From positions 1 to 64,000 of the forward strand of contig JAJCYV010000041.1 in NCBI GenBank assembly GCA_029262695.1: a stretch of DNA of 64,000 bases. The letters are read 5' to 3'. Within the stretch, counting starts at the first letter, position 1; each line of letters begins with the position of its first letter. Under the pieces are notes generated by a model. It was given only the letters and a program-made list of their open reading frames with translations, did not search any database and was not told the origin of the DNA. The DNA comes from Chloroflexota bacterium (GTDB lineage Bacteria; Chloroflexota; Dehalococcoidia; SM23-28-2; RBG-16-64-32). The translations under genes and the position numbers were made by a program. Positions 16,976 through 25,405 of the stretch are shown here, piece after piece.

Positions 16976-16990
16976 CCCGTTATTCCGGCG

Positions 16991-17134
16991 CTAATCGGCC
17001 GAGGGGAGGACCTTCGGCTGCAGCAGATCCATCGTCTTGCCGCAGCACTGGATCTCGCCGTCGCCCGCCTTGATGCAGAGCACCTCGCTGTTGCAGGCCT
17101 CGCACTGGAATCGCTTGCCAAGCTGGTTCGCCAC
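16991..17134 (-). CDS. Desulforedoxin-like iron-binding mini-protein (copy 1)
   Basis: 47 residues from a GTG start with a GGAGG site eight bases ahead. The sequence MANQLGKRFQCEACNSEV followed by GDGEIQCCGKTMDLL shows the C-x2-C ... CC pattern of desulforedoxin and of the N-terminal domain of desulfoferrodoxin, which hold one Fe in a Cys4 site. Probable role: small redox or superoxide-response iron protein. A near-duplicate gene sits 14 bases upstream. Confidence 0.85.
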   Translation of the reverse strand: MANQLGKRFQCEACNSEVLCIKAGDGEIQCCGKTMDLLQPKVLPSAD

Positions 17135-17148
17135 GGTTCAACCTCCGC

Positions 17149-17268
17149 CTATTGCTTCTGCTGCATCGTCTCGCCGCAGCAGGCGAGTTCGCCTTCGCCA
17201 CCCTTGGTGACGATCATCTCTGTGTTGCACTTCGCGCACTGGTATCGCTTGCCGACTTGATTTGCCAC
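17149..17268 (-). CDS. Desulforedoxin-like iron-binding mini-protein (copy 2)
   Basis: 39 residues from a GTG start: MANQVGKRYQCAKCNTEM, then GEGELACCGETMQQKQ. It shares the MANQ(L/V)GKR(F/Y)QC beginning and the CxxC...CC metal site with the following gene, so the two are tandem duplicates. It is too short for ordinary gene callers. The pair stands alone between the thiolase gene and rpsU. Confidence 0.83.
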   Translation of the reverse strand: MANQVGKRYQCAKCNTEMIVTKGGEGELACCGETMQQKQ

Positions 17269-17357
17269 TTGAGATCAACGCTCCGTTCGAGAGTTCAGTC
17301 GTTCGGGATTCGAATATAGCCTAACGCCACAAAAACCGTCAAACCTGCCGCAGCCGC

Positions 17358-18872
17358 TCAGGCCGGCTCGAAGACGTTGCGTCTCGTCGCCGGGTCGTGC
17401 GTCACGCTGCCCTTTCTGCCTACGAACTCCTCGCGCGTCATCGACCACAGGAGATCCGGGTCCGCGGGCGTGTTGGCGATGAAGCGCTCGCCGCCGGCCA
17501 ACCGGCCGATGACGATGCTCTGCTCCGGTTCGCCCCCCTGGCCGAAGGCGACGGTGTAAGTCTCGACGGTGGCGTCGCCGGCCGGCTCCGGTGCCAGGGG
17601 CGGCGAATCCATGGCGTCGAGAACGCCCTGGTCTACCTGCGGGTCGGTGCGTTGCCATTCTCCGGCCGGCGGCCGCGCGCTGTAGACGCCGGCCGAATGC
17701 TTGGTGGCGAACCAGCCGAGGCCGGTGACGAGGGCACGCGCTTCCGGGCGCTCTCGCAGGCGCTCCACGGCGGTGGCGATCGAGTGGCTTACGTAGTTGT
17801 TGCCGGGGCCGCCGGCGTACGGAAGGCCGCCAGTCAGCGTGAGCGGGCGCGGGTCATCCGCCTTCAGGCCGAGCGCGCCTAGCGCCAGCTGGACGGCCGC
17901 CGGAAAGCAGGAGTAGAGGTCGAACACGTCGATCTCGGCGGTGCTCGTGCCGGCCATGCCGAGCGCCCGTGCCGTGGCGGCGCGGATCGCCGGTGAGCTA
18001 TGGTAGTCCGCCCGGTCGCTGATGAACCACTTGTCGTCCGCATCGCCGCAGCCGTGCAGGTAGACCCACTTCTCTTCCGGGACGCCCATCTCGCGTGCCG
18101 TCTCGCTACCGGTCAGGATGAGCGCGGCGCCCTGGTCTACCTGCATGATCGCGTTCATCAGCTTCGGATACGGAAAGGCGACCCAGCGGTTGTCCGGGCG
18201 CACAGTCGCGATCTCTTCCGGCGTGCGCTTCTGGGGAAACCAGGCGTAGGGGTTCGCCGCGGCGACCTCGGTGAAGCGGGCACAGAGCCGGCCCAGGTGC
18301 GCCTGGTGCTGCTCGATAGTGCGCCCGGCGGCGGCGCGGATGGCGTTCTCGAAGAGCGGATACATGCGCGACGGCAACACCGCACCGTGGCGCGCTTCGA
18401 TGTCAGAGAAGCCGTTGCGCATATCGCCGACGATTCGCTCCGGTGCGCCGCGGACAGACCACGACAGGCGCGCCTCTTCGGCGCGGGCGAGGCGGCGCGA
18501 GTGCATCGCCTCAGCGCCGGCGATCAGGGCGACGCGCGTGCGGCCCGTGACGATCGCCTCGGCAGCTTCGTTGACCAGCCGCTGCGGAGTCTCGCCGCCG
18601 ATCGCGGAGTAGAGCGTGTTCGCCGGTTCGGCGCCGATCCGCGACGCCAGCAGGCCGGGGGCGTCCGGGTAGGGCCAGCTGATGGTGTTCACGACCTGCA
18701 GCGAATCGATCCGCGCGAGCAGCCCGCCGCCGGCGTCATCGTCGGCGAGGCGGGCGGCCTGCGCCATCAGCTCGACCGGCTCGATGGAGTCGTCTACGGT
18801 TTGCGCGCGGTGCGTGACTTGCCCAACGCCGACGATGACGGGATATCCGGCGGATCCGTGGGAGTTGCTCAT
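17358..18872 (-). CDS. Thiolase-like acetyl-CoA acetyltransferase (SCP-x type)
   Basis: 504 residues from MSNSHGSAGYP. A thiolase fold is followed by an extra C-terminal OB-like domain of about 90 residues (ATVETYTVAFGQGGEPEQSIVIGRLAGGERFIAN). Seen: IAGAEAMHSRRLARAEEA (position of the loop bearing the nucleophile in canonical thiolases, here without an obvious Cys), DVFDLYSCFPAAVQLAL, and GGLPYAGGPGNNYVSHSI. This architecture is common in lipid and steroid side-chain degradation clusters. Canonical thiolase activity is uncertain because the usual C-G-G motif is not evident. The SDR gene lies directly upstream in the same direction. Confidence 0.82.
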   Translation of the reverse strand: MSNSHGSAGYPVIVGVGQVTHRAQTVDDSIEPVELMAQAARLADDDAGGGLLARIDSLQVVNTISWPYPDAPGLLASRIGAEPANTLYSAIGGETPQRLVNEAAEAIVTGRTRVALIAGAEAMHSRRLARAEEARLSWSVRGAPERIVGDMRNGFSDIEARHGAVLPSRMYPLFENAIRAAAGRTIEQHQAHLGRLCARFTEVAAANPYAWFPQKRTPEEIATVRPDNRWVAFPYPKLMNAIMQVDQGAALILTGSETAREMGVPEEKWVYLHGCGDADDKWFISDRADYHSSPAIRAATARALGMAGTSTAEIDVFDLYSCFPAAVQLALGALGLKADDPRPLTLTGGLPYAGGPGNNYVSHSIATAVERLRERPEARALVTGLGWFATKHSAGVYSARPPAGEWQRTDPQVDQGVLDAMDSPPLAPEPAGDATVETYTVAFGQGGEPEQSIVIGRLAGGERFIANTPADPDLLWSMTREEFVGRKGSVTHDPATRRNVFEPA

Positions 18873-18917
18873 GCGGGCGTCAACGTAGGCAGACCGGCGG
18901 CGCTCGGTCAAGCGCGC

Positions 18918-19679
18918 CTAGCGCGCGGTCCAGCCGCCGTCGATGACCAGGTGCGTCGCCGTCACGAACGAGGAATCTTCGCTCGCCAGGAAGAGGGCGG
19001 CCTTCGCTATCTCGTCCGCGCCACCGAGGCGGCCCATCGGCGTTCCGTCGACCATCCAGTTCGTCAGCTCCTCCGACATCTTGGCCAGCGCGATCAGCGG
19101 CGTGTCGATCCAGCCGGGGCAGAGCGCGTTGACGCGGACGTTGTGCGGCGCCCCGTCCAGCCCGAACTGGCGCGTCAGTCCGATGACAGCGGCCTTCGAG
19201 GCATGGTAAGCGTAGCCGACGCCGCCGGGTCCGGCGGGTGTCGTCGTGCCTGTGACGCCCATCATCGACGAGAGGTTGACGATGGCGCCGCCTTCGCCCT
19301 GTTTTATCATCTGCGCCAGGCCGTGCAGGCAGCCGTAGTAGACGCCGTTTTCGTTGACGGCGATCACCTGCTCCCACGTGTACTGCGGCCCGCCGATGCC
19401 CGCGTTGTTGACGACGATGTCGACTTTGCCCCAGGCGTCGACGACAGCCTGGAGCGCGCCCTGCACGTCTTCCTCGCTCGTCGTATCGGTGCGCAGGGAG
19501 CGGGCTTCGCCGCCGGCGTCTTCGATCTGGGAGGCGACGGCACCCGCAGCCTCCTCGTTGATATCGGACGCCATCACGCGCGCGCCTTCGCGCCCAAAGA
19601 CGGTGGAGACCGCCTTGCCGATGCCTGACCCGGCGCCGGTGACGAGCGCCGTCTTACCTTCCAGTCTTCCTTCTGCCAT
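18918..19679 (-). CDS. Short-chain dehydrogenase/reductase (SDR)
   Basis: 253 residues, classical SDR: NAD(P) loop TGAGSGIG at 14-21, NNAG near 92, catalytic Ser in VNLSSMMG, and YAYHASK with the Tyr-Lys pair. ASDINEE after the second strand has an Asp that favours NAD(H). The substrate is unknown; the position just before the SCP-x thiolase suggests a beta-oxidation-like hydroxyacyl-CoA or alcohol step. Confidence 0.92.
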   Translation of the reverse strand: MAEGRLEGKTALVTGAGSGIGKAVSTVFGREGARVMASDINEEAAGAVASQIEDAGGEARSLRTDTTSEEDVQGALQAVVDAWGKVDIVVNNAGIGGPQYTWEQVIAVNENGVYYGCLHGLAQMIKQGEGGAIVNLSSMMGVTGTTTPAGPGGVGYAYHASKAAVIGLTRQFGLDGAPHNVRVNALCPGWIDTPLIALAKMSEELTNWMVDGTPMGRLGGADEIAKAALFLASEDSSFVTATHLVIDGGWTAR

Positions 19680-19784
19680 CGGTGCCCCTCCTCGTCAGTA
19701 TCCTAGCCCGTCGCCCACTGGCGGGTCGACGCCTCGCTCTGGCATGATGGCTGAGACAAGTATGCCAGCACCCCGGAGCCATTC

Positions 19785-20513
19785 ATGAGCAAGCTTTCGC
19801 AGAAGATACGTGCCGCCGGCCGCGCCGAACCAGCGCCGCTCGGCTTCGCCGCCGGTGCTGCAAAGGCCCCGACGGACAGCCTCCTTTGCGGCGTGCGGCT
19901 GGGCGACCCGGCCGCCGCAGCGAGCGCAGCGTCGAAGGGCGCCGACTTCGTGATCCTCGAAGGCGTCACGAAGGTCAGAGGAGTCGCGAAGGTCGATGCC
20001 AGCGTTGGCGTCGCCGGCGACTTCGACGCGGACGCCATCAAAGCGCTGGTGAAGGCCGGCGTCGACTTCGTCGTGCTGGCCGGTCCGGGGGCGAACGCCG
20101 CGCCACTCGCCGATGAGTCGGTCGGGCGCGTGATGGCCCTGGACGGCGATCTCGACGACACGCACCTGCGCCTGCTGGGCGACCTTGGCCTCGACGCCCT
20201 TGTGATCGCCGCGACCGAGGTGCCGCTAACGATCGAGCGGCTGCTGACGGTACGGCGCCTCTCGTCGCTAGCGCGCACGCCGCTTCTGGCGAACGCAAAG
20301 CCGGACATCGACGAGAAGTCGCTGGAGCTTCTGCGCGACTCCGGTGTGGCCGGAATCGTGCTGGATGACGCGGGCAAGCTGGCGGCGGTCAAGAAGCGCA
20401 TCGCCGCCCTGCCACCGCGCGGTCGCCGCAAGGAGACCCACACGGACGCGCTGATACCGGCGCAGGCGACCACGCCGCACGATCACGACGAAGACGACGA
20501 CTTCGACGAGTAG
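19785..20513 (+). CDS. Predicted TIM-barrel-like protein of unknown function
   Basis: 242 residues. Regular alternation of short strands and helices (SLLCGVRLGD, GADFVILEG, VDFVVLAGPGA, GRVMALDGDLDD, LDALVIAATEV, PLLANAKPDI, GVAGIVLDD) suggests a beta/alpha barrel. The tail (HTDALIPAQATTPHDHDEDDDFDE) is disordered and very acidic. No catalytic signature I know. It is divergent from the SDR and followed by the MerR regulator, with a promoter of its own for the latter. Confidence 0.72.
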   Translation: MSKLSQKIRAAGRAEPAPLGFAAGAAKAPTDSLLCGVRLGDPAAAASAASKGADFVILEGVTKVRGVAKVDASVGVAGDFDADAIKALVKAGVDFVVLAGPGANAAPLADESVGRVMALDGDLDDTHLRLLGDLGLDALVIAATEVPLTIERLLTVRRLSSLARTPLLANAKPDIDEKSLELLRDSGVAGIVLDDAGKLAAVKKRIAALPPRGRRKETHTDALIPAQATTPHDHDEDDDFDE

Positions 20514-20535
20514 CGGCGCGCAAGCCGTTCCAACC

Positions 20536-20564
20536 TTGACGTTGGCGTAAGGTGTACCTATACT
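20536..20564 (+). promoter_or_regulatory. Promoter with overlapping palindromic operator for the MerR regulator
   Basis: TTGACG (20536-20541) and TATACT (20559-20564) are 17 bases apart. The -35 box is part of an imperfect palindrome TTGACGTTGGCGTAAG, resembling sites of MerR-family fatty-acid/branched-chain regulators (TTnACGTTnnCGTnAA). Because it lies over the regulator's own promoter, autoregulation is likely. Confidence 0.7.
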
Positions 20565-20614
20565 CCGCTGCAAGTACAGCGCCCGTTTGGGCCGTACCGG
20601 CAAGGAGCCTCTAT

Positions 20615-21082
20615 TTGGCAGAGAAACAGGGCGATCTGCAGATCGGCGAAGTCGCCCAGCGCACCGGCGTAACCCAGCGCACGCTCCGCTTTTACGAAGA
20701 GAAGGGGCTGCTGCGCCCACCCAGCCGCATGGATGGCGGCTTTCGCCTCTACTCCGAAGAGGACGTGAAGCGCGTCCAGCACATCCGCCGGCTTCAGGAC
20801 CTGCTGGGCGTCAGCCTGGCCGATATCAAGGAGATGGTCGACGCCGACGAGGTGCTGCGCGAGCTACGGTCGCAGTATCGCCCGGAGTCCGCCATCACTG
20901 AGAAGCGGAAGCAACTGCAGAAGGCGACCGATGTCACCAAGGCTCAGTTCGCCATCGTCAAGCAGAAGACGGAGCAGATGCGCGAGATGGAGACTCAGCT
21001 GGAAGAGCGCCTGAAGCTCTTCGCCCGCTGGAAGCAAGAGCTGGACGAGCTCGAGAAGAAGGCCGCGCCCTCGCGCGGCTAA
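20615..21082 (+). CDS. MerR-family transcriptional regulator
   Basis: 155 residues from a TTG start, chosen because AAGGAG lies 8 bases before it and the operator-promoter lies just upstream of that. MerR winged helix at the N-terminus: LQIGEVAQRTGVTQRTLRFYEEKGLL, then GFRLYSEEDVKRVQHIRRLQDLLGVSLADI. The C-terminal half is a long coiled coil (EKRKQLQKATDVTKAQFAIVK...), with no effector cysteines, so it is not a metal sensor. It probably responds to a metabolite such as an acyl-CoA; it precedes proB and thiolase genes. Confidence 0.9.
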   Translation: MAEKQGDLQIGEVAQRTGVTQRTLRFYEEKGLLRPPSRMDGGFRLYSEEDVKRVQHIRRLQDLLGVSLADIKEMVDADEVLRELRSQYRPESAITEKRKQLQKATDVTKAQFAIVKQKTEQMREMETQLEERLKLFARWKQELDELEKKAAPSRG

Positions 21083-21200
21083 GCCCGACCGAGGCCACGC
21101 CACCTGATGCACCAGACCGGATGATCGGTTCACGCCGCCCGCTGCCTCTGGGAGCGCGGTGTTTCTGGCCGCCATCGCGGGTACAATTCGGGACGAGGCC

Positions 21201-22340
21201 ATGAGCAGCAAGAACGAAGACCAGACCCCGCTCAAGTACAAGCGCATCGTCGCCAAGATCGGCACGAACGTGCTCACCGCCGGCAGCGACCGCCTGAACA
21301 TGGACCTGATGGCCGATCTCGCGGCCCAGGTCGCTGCGCTGCGGAAGCAAGGCGCCGAGCTGATCGTCGTGACTTCGGGCGCGATCGCCACAGGGCGCCA
21401 CCGCCTGGGCATGAAAGAGCGCAAGGACATCCCCTTCCGGCAAGTGCTGGCCGCCGTGGGCCAGAGCGACCTCATGCAGGCGTACCAGGGGATATTCGCC
21501 GGCCACGACATCACGATCGCTCAGACGCTGCTCACACGGCGCGACCTCGCGGACCGCGTCGGCTACCTGAACGCGCGCAACACGCTGCTGGCGATGCTGG
21601 AGCTGGGCGTCGTGCCGATCGTCAACGAGAACGACGTCGTCGCGGTCGATGAGATTGAGGGCGCGAAGATCGGCGACAACGACAACCTCTCCGCCTTCGT
21701 CGCCAACCTTGTCGACGCCGACCTGCTGGCGATCCTCACGGACACCGGCGGCCTCTTCTCCGCCGACCCGCACGTCCATCCCGCCGCCGAGCTGATACCG
21801 CGCGTCGATACGATCGATGAGCAAGTCGAGGCGCTCGCCGGCGAGGCGAAAGTCGGCCACGGCGTCGGCGGCATGGCGACGAAGATACAGGCGGCGCGGC
21901 TGGCCACCGGCGGCGGGACCGACGTCTTCATCGCCTCGGGCCGCGAAGCGGACGCGCTCAAGCGCCTGGCTCACGGCGAAGGCCTGGGCACCCACTTCCC
22001 GGCCGGCGTCGACCGCATGGAGAGCCGCAAGCGCTGGATGCTGGCGGCGCTCTCGGTGAAGGGCGACATCGTCGTCGACGACGGCGCCGCCAGAGTGCTG
22101 CGCGAGAAGGAAGCGAGCTTGCTGCCGGCCGGCATACAGAAAGTCGAAGGCGAGTTCGCGCGCGGCGAAACGGTGGCGATCGTGGACGGGGACGGCAACC
22201 GCATCGCCTGCGGCATCACGAACTACAGCTCGGAAGAGATCCAGCGCATTCGCGGCATCCACTCAGACAAGATCGAAGACGTGCTGGGCCACCACTACGG
22301 CAGCGAGGTGCTGCACCGCAACAACATGGTGCTGCTTTAG
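21201..22340 (+). CDS. proB: Glutamate 5-kinase
   Basis: 379 residues from MSSKNEDQTPL. First step of proline synthesis: phosphorylates glutamate. Kinase domain (KRIVAKIGTNVLTAG, LIVVTSGAIATGR, VPIVNENDVVA, FGDNDNLSAFVANL-like GDNDNLSAFVAN, LLAILTDTGGLFSADP) followed by a C-terminal PUA domain (KGDIVVDDGAARVLREKEASLLPAGI). proA lies 1.8 kb downstream in the same direction, but a thiolase/OB-fold pair and bS22 sit in between. Confidence 0.96.
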   Translation: MSSKNEDQTPLKYKRIVAKIGTNVLTAGSDRLNMDLMADLAAQVAALRKQGAELIVVTSGAIATGRHRLGMKERKDIPFRQVLAAVGQSDLMQAYQGIFAGHDITIAQTLLTRRDLADRVGYLNARNTLLAMLELGVVPIVNENDVVAVDEIEGAKIGDNDNLSAFVANLVDADLLAILTDTGGLFSADPHVHPAAELIPRVDTIDEQVEALAGEAKVGHGVGGMATKIQAARLATGGGTDVFIASGREADALKRLAHGEGLGTHFPAGVDRMESRKRWMLAALSVKGDIVVDDGAARVLREKEASLLPAGIQKVEGEFARGETVAIVDGDGNRIACGITNYSSEEIQRIRGIHSDKIEDVLGHHYGSEVLHRNNMVLL

Positions 22341-22341
22341 C

Positions 22342-23508
22342 ATGACTCTCAAGCGTGCCGCCGCCATCACCGGCATCGCTGAAATGGCGCCGCGCGCCTC
22401 GGCCGAGGGGCTGAGCACGCTCGGCATCTGGGCCGACGTCTCGCGCGGGGCGATCCTCGACGCCGGACTCGAACCCTCCGACATCGACGGGCTCCTCGTA
22501 GCGCCGCCGATCGTGGACATGGTCGCGATGTGGCCGTCGCACCTCGGCGAGTACCTCGACATTCACCCGCGGTACGCCAACATCGTCGACCTGGGCGGCG
22601 CCTCCGCGGCGGGGATGGCCTGGCGCGCAGCCTCGGCGATCCAGTCGGGCCTCTGCCGCGCCGTACTCTGCGTCAGCGGCGAGGCTTCGGACGTCGATAC
22701 GTTCTACGCGCCGCGGGCGAAGCGCCCGACGCAGCAGCTGCCGCTGCGCGAGTTCGAGGCGCCGTACGGGCCGATGGGCGCGAACTCCGGATACGCGCAG
22801 ATCGCGATGCGCCACATGCACGAGTTCGGCACGACCGGCCGCCAGCTGGCGAAGGTGGCCGTGGACCAGCGCACCAACGCCGGTGCGAACCCGGACGCGC
22901 TCTACCGCGACCCGCTCACAGTCGACGAGGTCCTCTCGTCGCCACTGATAGTCGACCCGCTGCACCTGTACGAGATCGTACGGCCGTGTACGGGCGGCGC
23001 TGCGTTCGTCGTCGTCTCGGCAGACCTGGCGCCGTCGAGCGCGCAGACACCGGCCTGGCTGCTGGGCGCGGGCGAGGCGACGCGAGGCGTGATGCTCGCG
23101 CAAGTCGAGTCGGTCACGACGTCGCCGGTCGCCCAGTCTGCTCCGCTGGCGTTCGAGATGGCCGGCGTGACGCCCGTCGACATCGACCTCGTCTCCGTTT
23201 ACGACTGCTACACGATCACCGTCGTCGTCACACTCGAAGACGCCGGATTCTGCGAGAAGGGCGGCGGCGGCCCGTTCGTCGAGGAGCACGACCTGACGTA
23301 CCGGGGCGATCTGCCTTTGAACACGCACGGCGGGCAGCTTTCGTTCGGGCAGCCGGGCCTGGCGGGCGGGACATCGCACGTGACAGAGGCGGTGCGACAG
23401 ATCCAGGGCAGAGCCGGCGAGCGCCAGGTGGCGGACTGTGAGCTGGCGTTCGTCAACGGAAACGGCGGGATCATGAGCGAACAGGCGTCGTTGGTGCTTG
23501 GCGTATGA
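22342..23508 (+). CDS. Thiolase-like protein (SCP2-type, pairs with OB-fold partner)
   Basis: 388 residues, starting one base after proB ends. Thiolase fold of the non-canonical SCP2 group: VLCVSGEASDVDTFY in the nucleophile-loop region, DLVSVYDCYTITVVVTLEDAGF, HTHGG-like NTHGGQLSFGQPG (catalytic His), and the C-terminal NGNGGIMSEQASLVLG. Such proteins form complexes with small DUF35/OB-fold proteins, and the next gene is exactly such a partner, overlapping by four bases. Likely acts on acyl-CoA thioesters; substrate unknown. Confidence 0.88.
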   Translation: MTLKRAAAITGIAEMAPRASAEGLSTLGIWADVSRGAILDAGLEPSDIDGLLVAPPIVDMVAMWPSHLGEYLDIHPRYANIVDLGGASAAGMAWRAASAIQSGLCRAVLCVSGEASDVDTFYAPRAKRPTQQLPLREFEAPYGPMGANSGYAQIAMRHMHEFGTTGRQLAKVAVDQRTNAGANPDALYRDPLTVDEVLSSPLIVDPLHLYEIVRPCTGGAAFVVVSADLAPSSAQTPAWLLGAGEATRGVMLAQVESVTTSPVAQSAPLAFEMAGVTPVDIDLVSVYDCYTITVVVTLEDAGFCEKGGGGPFVEEHDLTYRGDLPLNTHGGQLSFGQPGLAGGTSHVTEAVRQIQGRAGERQVADCELAFVNGNGGIMSEQASLVLGV

Positions 23509-23915
23509 GCGATCAGCCGCGCAAGCCGCTCCCGAGGCCGTCCCCGCTCTCGCAGCCGTTCTGGGACGGTCTGGCCGCGGGTGAGCTGCGCCTGCAGAGA
23601 TGCGCCGCGTGCGACGCCTACGTGTTCTATCCGCGGCCGCACTGTCCCCACTGCCTCTCCGAAGCGCTGAAGTGGACGCGTGTGAGCGGACGCGGGCGCG
23701 TGTACACGTACACGGTCGTGCGGCGGGCGATGCATCCGGCGTTCCGGCCGGACGTGCCGTACGTCTTCGCCATCGTCGAGCTGGAGGAAGGGCCGCGCGT
23801 GGCGACGAACGTCATCGGCTGCTCGCCGGAGGACGTCCGAGTGGAAATGCCGGTCAAAGCCCTGTACGATAGGACAGCGGCCGGAATCGCGCTTCTGAAG
23901 TTCGAACCGGCCTGA
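23505..23915 (+). CDS. DUF35 / Zn-ribbon OB-fold acyl-CoA-binding protein
   Basis: 136 residues, ATGA overlap with the thiolase. N-terminal helix (FWDGLAAGELRLQRC), rubredoxin-like zinc ribbon with C-x2-C ... C-x2-C (CAACDAYVFYPRPHCPHC), then an OB fold (GRGRVYTYTVVRRAMHPAF...VPYVFAIVELEEG). Family members are partners of SCP2 thiolases and channel acyl-CoA. Confidence 0.93.
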   Translation: MSDQPRKPLPRPSPLSQPFWDGLAAGELRLQRCAACDAYVFYPRPHCPHCLSEALKWTRVSGRGRVYTYTVVRRAMHPAFRPDVPYVFAIVELEEGPRVATNVIGCSPEDVRVEMPVKALYDRTAAGIALLKFEPA

Positions 23916-24006
23916 CCGAGAGACGAGGCCCCGCCCGGGGCTCAGGAGATCCCTCCCGACTCCCTCGACCGAGGTGCCGCGTCTCAGGCGAATCTCTGGA
24001 GGTTAG

Positions 24007-24102
24007 ATGGGTTCCGTCATCAAGAAGCGGCGCAAGAAGATAAGCAAGCACAAGCACCGCAAGATGCTGAAGAAGACCCGCTGGCAGCGCCGGCACGGCT
24101 AG
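24007..24102 (+). CDS. bS22 / AURKAIP1-COX24-domain mini ribosomal protein
   Basis: 31 residues: MGSVIKKRRKKISKHKHRKM followed by LKKTRWQRRHG. This matches the very short basic proteins called bS22 in mycobacteria and annotated as AURKAIP1/COX24 domain proteins in actinobacteria and Chloroflexota. It binds the small ribosomal subunit. A GGAGG site lies just before the ATG. Easily missed because of its size. Confidence 0.9.
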   Translation: MGSVIKKRRKKISKHKHRKMLKKTRWQRRHG

Positions 24103-24110
24103 CCGTGCCG
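24091..24110. other. Perfect 20-bp palindrome spanning the bS22 stop codon
   Basis: CGGCACGGCT is followed directly by its reverse complement. The TAG stop of the bS22 gene lies in the centre. It could fold into a hairpin that pauses transcription or protects the mRNA end; no T-run follows, so it is not a standard terminator. Confidence 0.6.
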
Positions 24111-24136
24111 CCTGGTGAGTGGCTAACGGTGAAACC

Positions 24137-25405
24137 ATGACCACTACCGCGAACGAACTCCAGACCAAGGGCGATGCCGCGCGACGCGCGGCCCGCGACC
24201 TGGCGCGCACGTCCACTGACGTCAAGAACCGCGCGCTCGAAGCGATCGCCGATGCACTCCTTGACCACGCCGACGAGATCATCGCCGCCAACGAGACCGA
24301 CGTCGCGGGCGGCAAAGAGGCGGGCCTGACGCCCGCCGTCATCGACCGCCTGACGCTGAACCACGACCGCCTCGCCGCCATCGCCGCCGACACCCGCGCC
24401 GTCGCCGTTCTGCCCGACCCTGTGGGCGAGATGATCGACATGAAGACGCTCCCGAACGGCATGCGGGCCGGCCGCCGGCGCGTGCCGCTTGGCGTCATCG
24501 CCGCGATCTACGAAGCGCGCCCGAACGTGACCGTCGACATCGCCGCGCTCTGCCTCAAGTCCGGCAACACCTGCATCCTGCGCGGCGGCAAAGAGACGAT
24601 CAACTCGAACAAGGTGATCGCCCGCGTGCTGCGCGAGGCGATCACCGCTGCCGGTGGGCCCGGCGAGGCCGTCCAGCTCATCGAGAACACCGACCGCGGA
24701 CTGATCGGCGAGCTGCTGGCGATGAAGGAGACGATCGACCTCGTCGTCCCGCGGGGCGGCAAGGAGCTGATCAGCTTCGTGGCCGCAAACGCAACGATGC
24801 CCGTGCTCACCGGTGGCATCGGCGTCTGCCACACTTACGTCGACCGCGCCGCCGACCTCGACAAGGCCGTCGCCATCGCGCTCAACGCCAAGACACGCAA
24901 GTTCAGCATCTGCAACGCGCTCGACACGCTGATCGTTCACGCCGACGTCGCACCAGGCTTCCTGCCCAATATGGCGCGGGCGTTCGCCGGGAAGGACGTC
25001 GAGATGCGCTGCGACGAACGAGCGATGGCGATCCTAGAGAACAGCGGAAACGCCGTCGCCGCCGGCCCCGAGGACTTCGACACCGAGTTCCTATCGCTGA
25101 CGGCGGCCGTCCGTGTCGTCGACACTCTGGACGAGGCGATCGAGCACATCTACGAGCACGGCACAGGCCACTCCGACGCGATCCTCACCGAGGACTACTC
25201 GGCGGCGATGCGCTTCCTGGACGAGGTGGACACGGCCGTTTGTTACGTCAACGCCAGCACGCAGTTCACCGACGGCGCGCAGTTCGGGCTGGGCGCCGAG
25301 ATCATCGACTCCACGCAGAAGACGATCGCCCGCGGGCCCGTCGGCCTGCGAGAGATCACCACTTACAAGTGGATCGTATTCGGTAACGGCCAGACTCGGC
25401 CGTGA
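24137..25405 (+). CDS. proA: Gamma-glutamyl phosphate reductase
   Basis: 422 residues from MTTTANELQ. Second step of proline synthesis: NADPH reduction of glutamyl phosphate to glutamate semialdehyde. Typical blocks: RRVPLGVIAAIYEARPNVTVD, CLKSGNTCILRGGKE, VPRGGKELI, GICHTYVD-like GVCHTYVDRAADLD, CNALDTLIVH (active-site Cys in KFSICNALD), GPVGLREITTYKW. An in-frame GTG 18 bases earlier is less likely. Confidence 0.97.
   Translation: MTTTANELQTKGDAARRAARDLARTSTDVKNRALEAIADALLDHADEIIAANETDVAGGKEAGLTPAVIDRLTLNHDRLAAIAADTRAVAVLPDPVGEMIDMKTLPNGMRAGRRRVPLGVIAAIYEARPNVTVDIAALCLKSGNTCILRGGKETINSNKVIARVLREAITAAGGPGEAVQLIENTDRGLIGELLAMKETIDLVVPRGGKELISFVAANATMPVLTGGIGVCHTYVDRAADLDKAVAIALNAKTRKFSICNALDTLIVHADVAPGFLPNMARAFAGKDVEMRCDERAMAILENSGNAVAAGPEDFDTEFLSLTAAVRVVDTLDEAIEHIYEHGTGHSDAILTEDYSAAMRFLDEVDTAVCYVNASTQFTDGAQFGLGAEIIDSTQKTIARGPVGLREITTYKWIVFGNGQTRP

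Noticed and set aside
18000-19628. 542-codon plus-strand frame across thiolase and SDR genes
   Set aside because: Mirrors codon bias of the two genes on the other strand; nothing recognisable.
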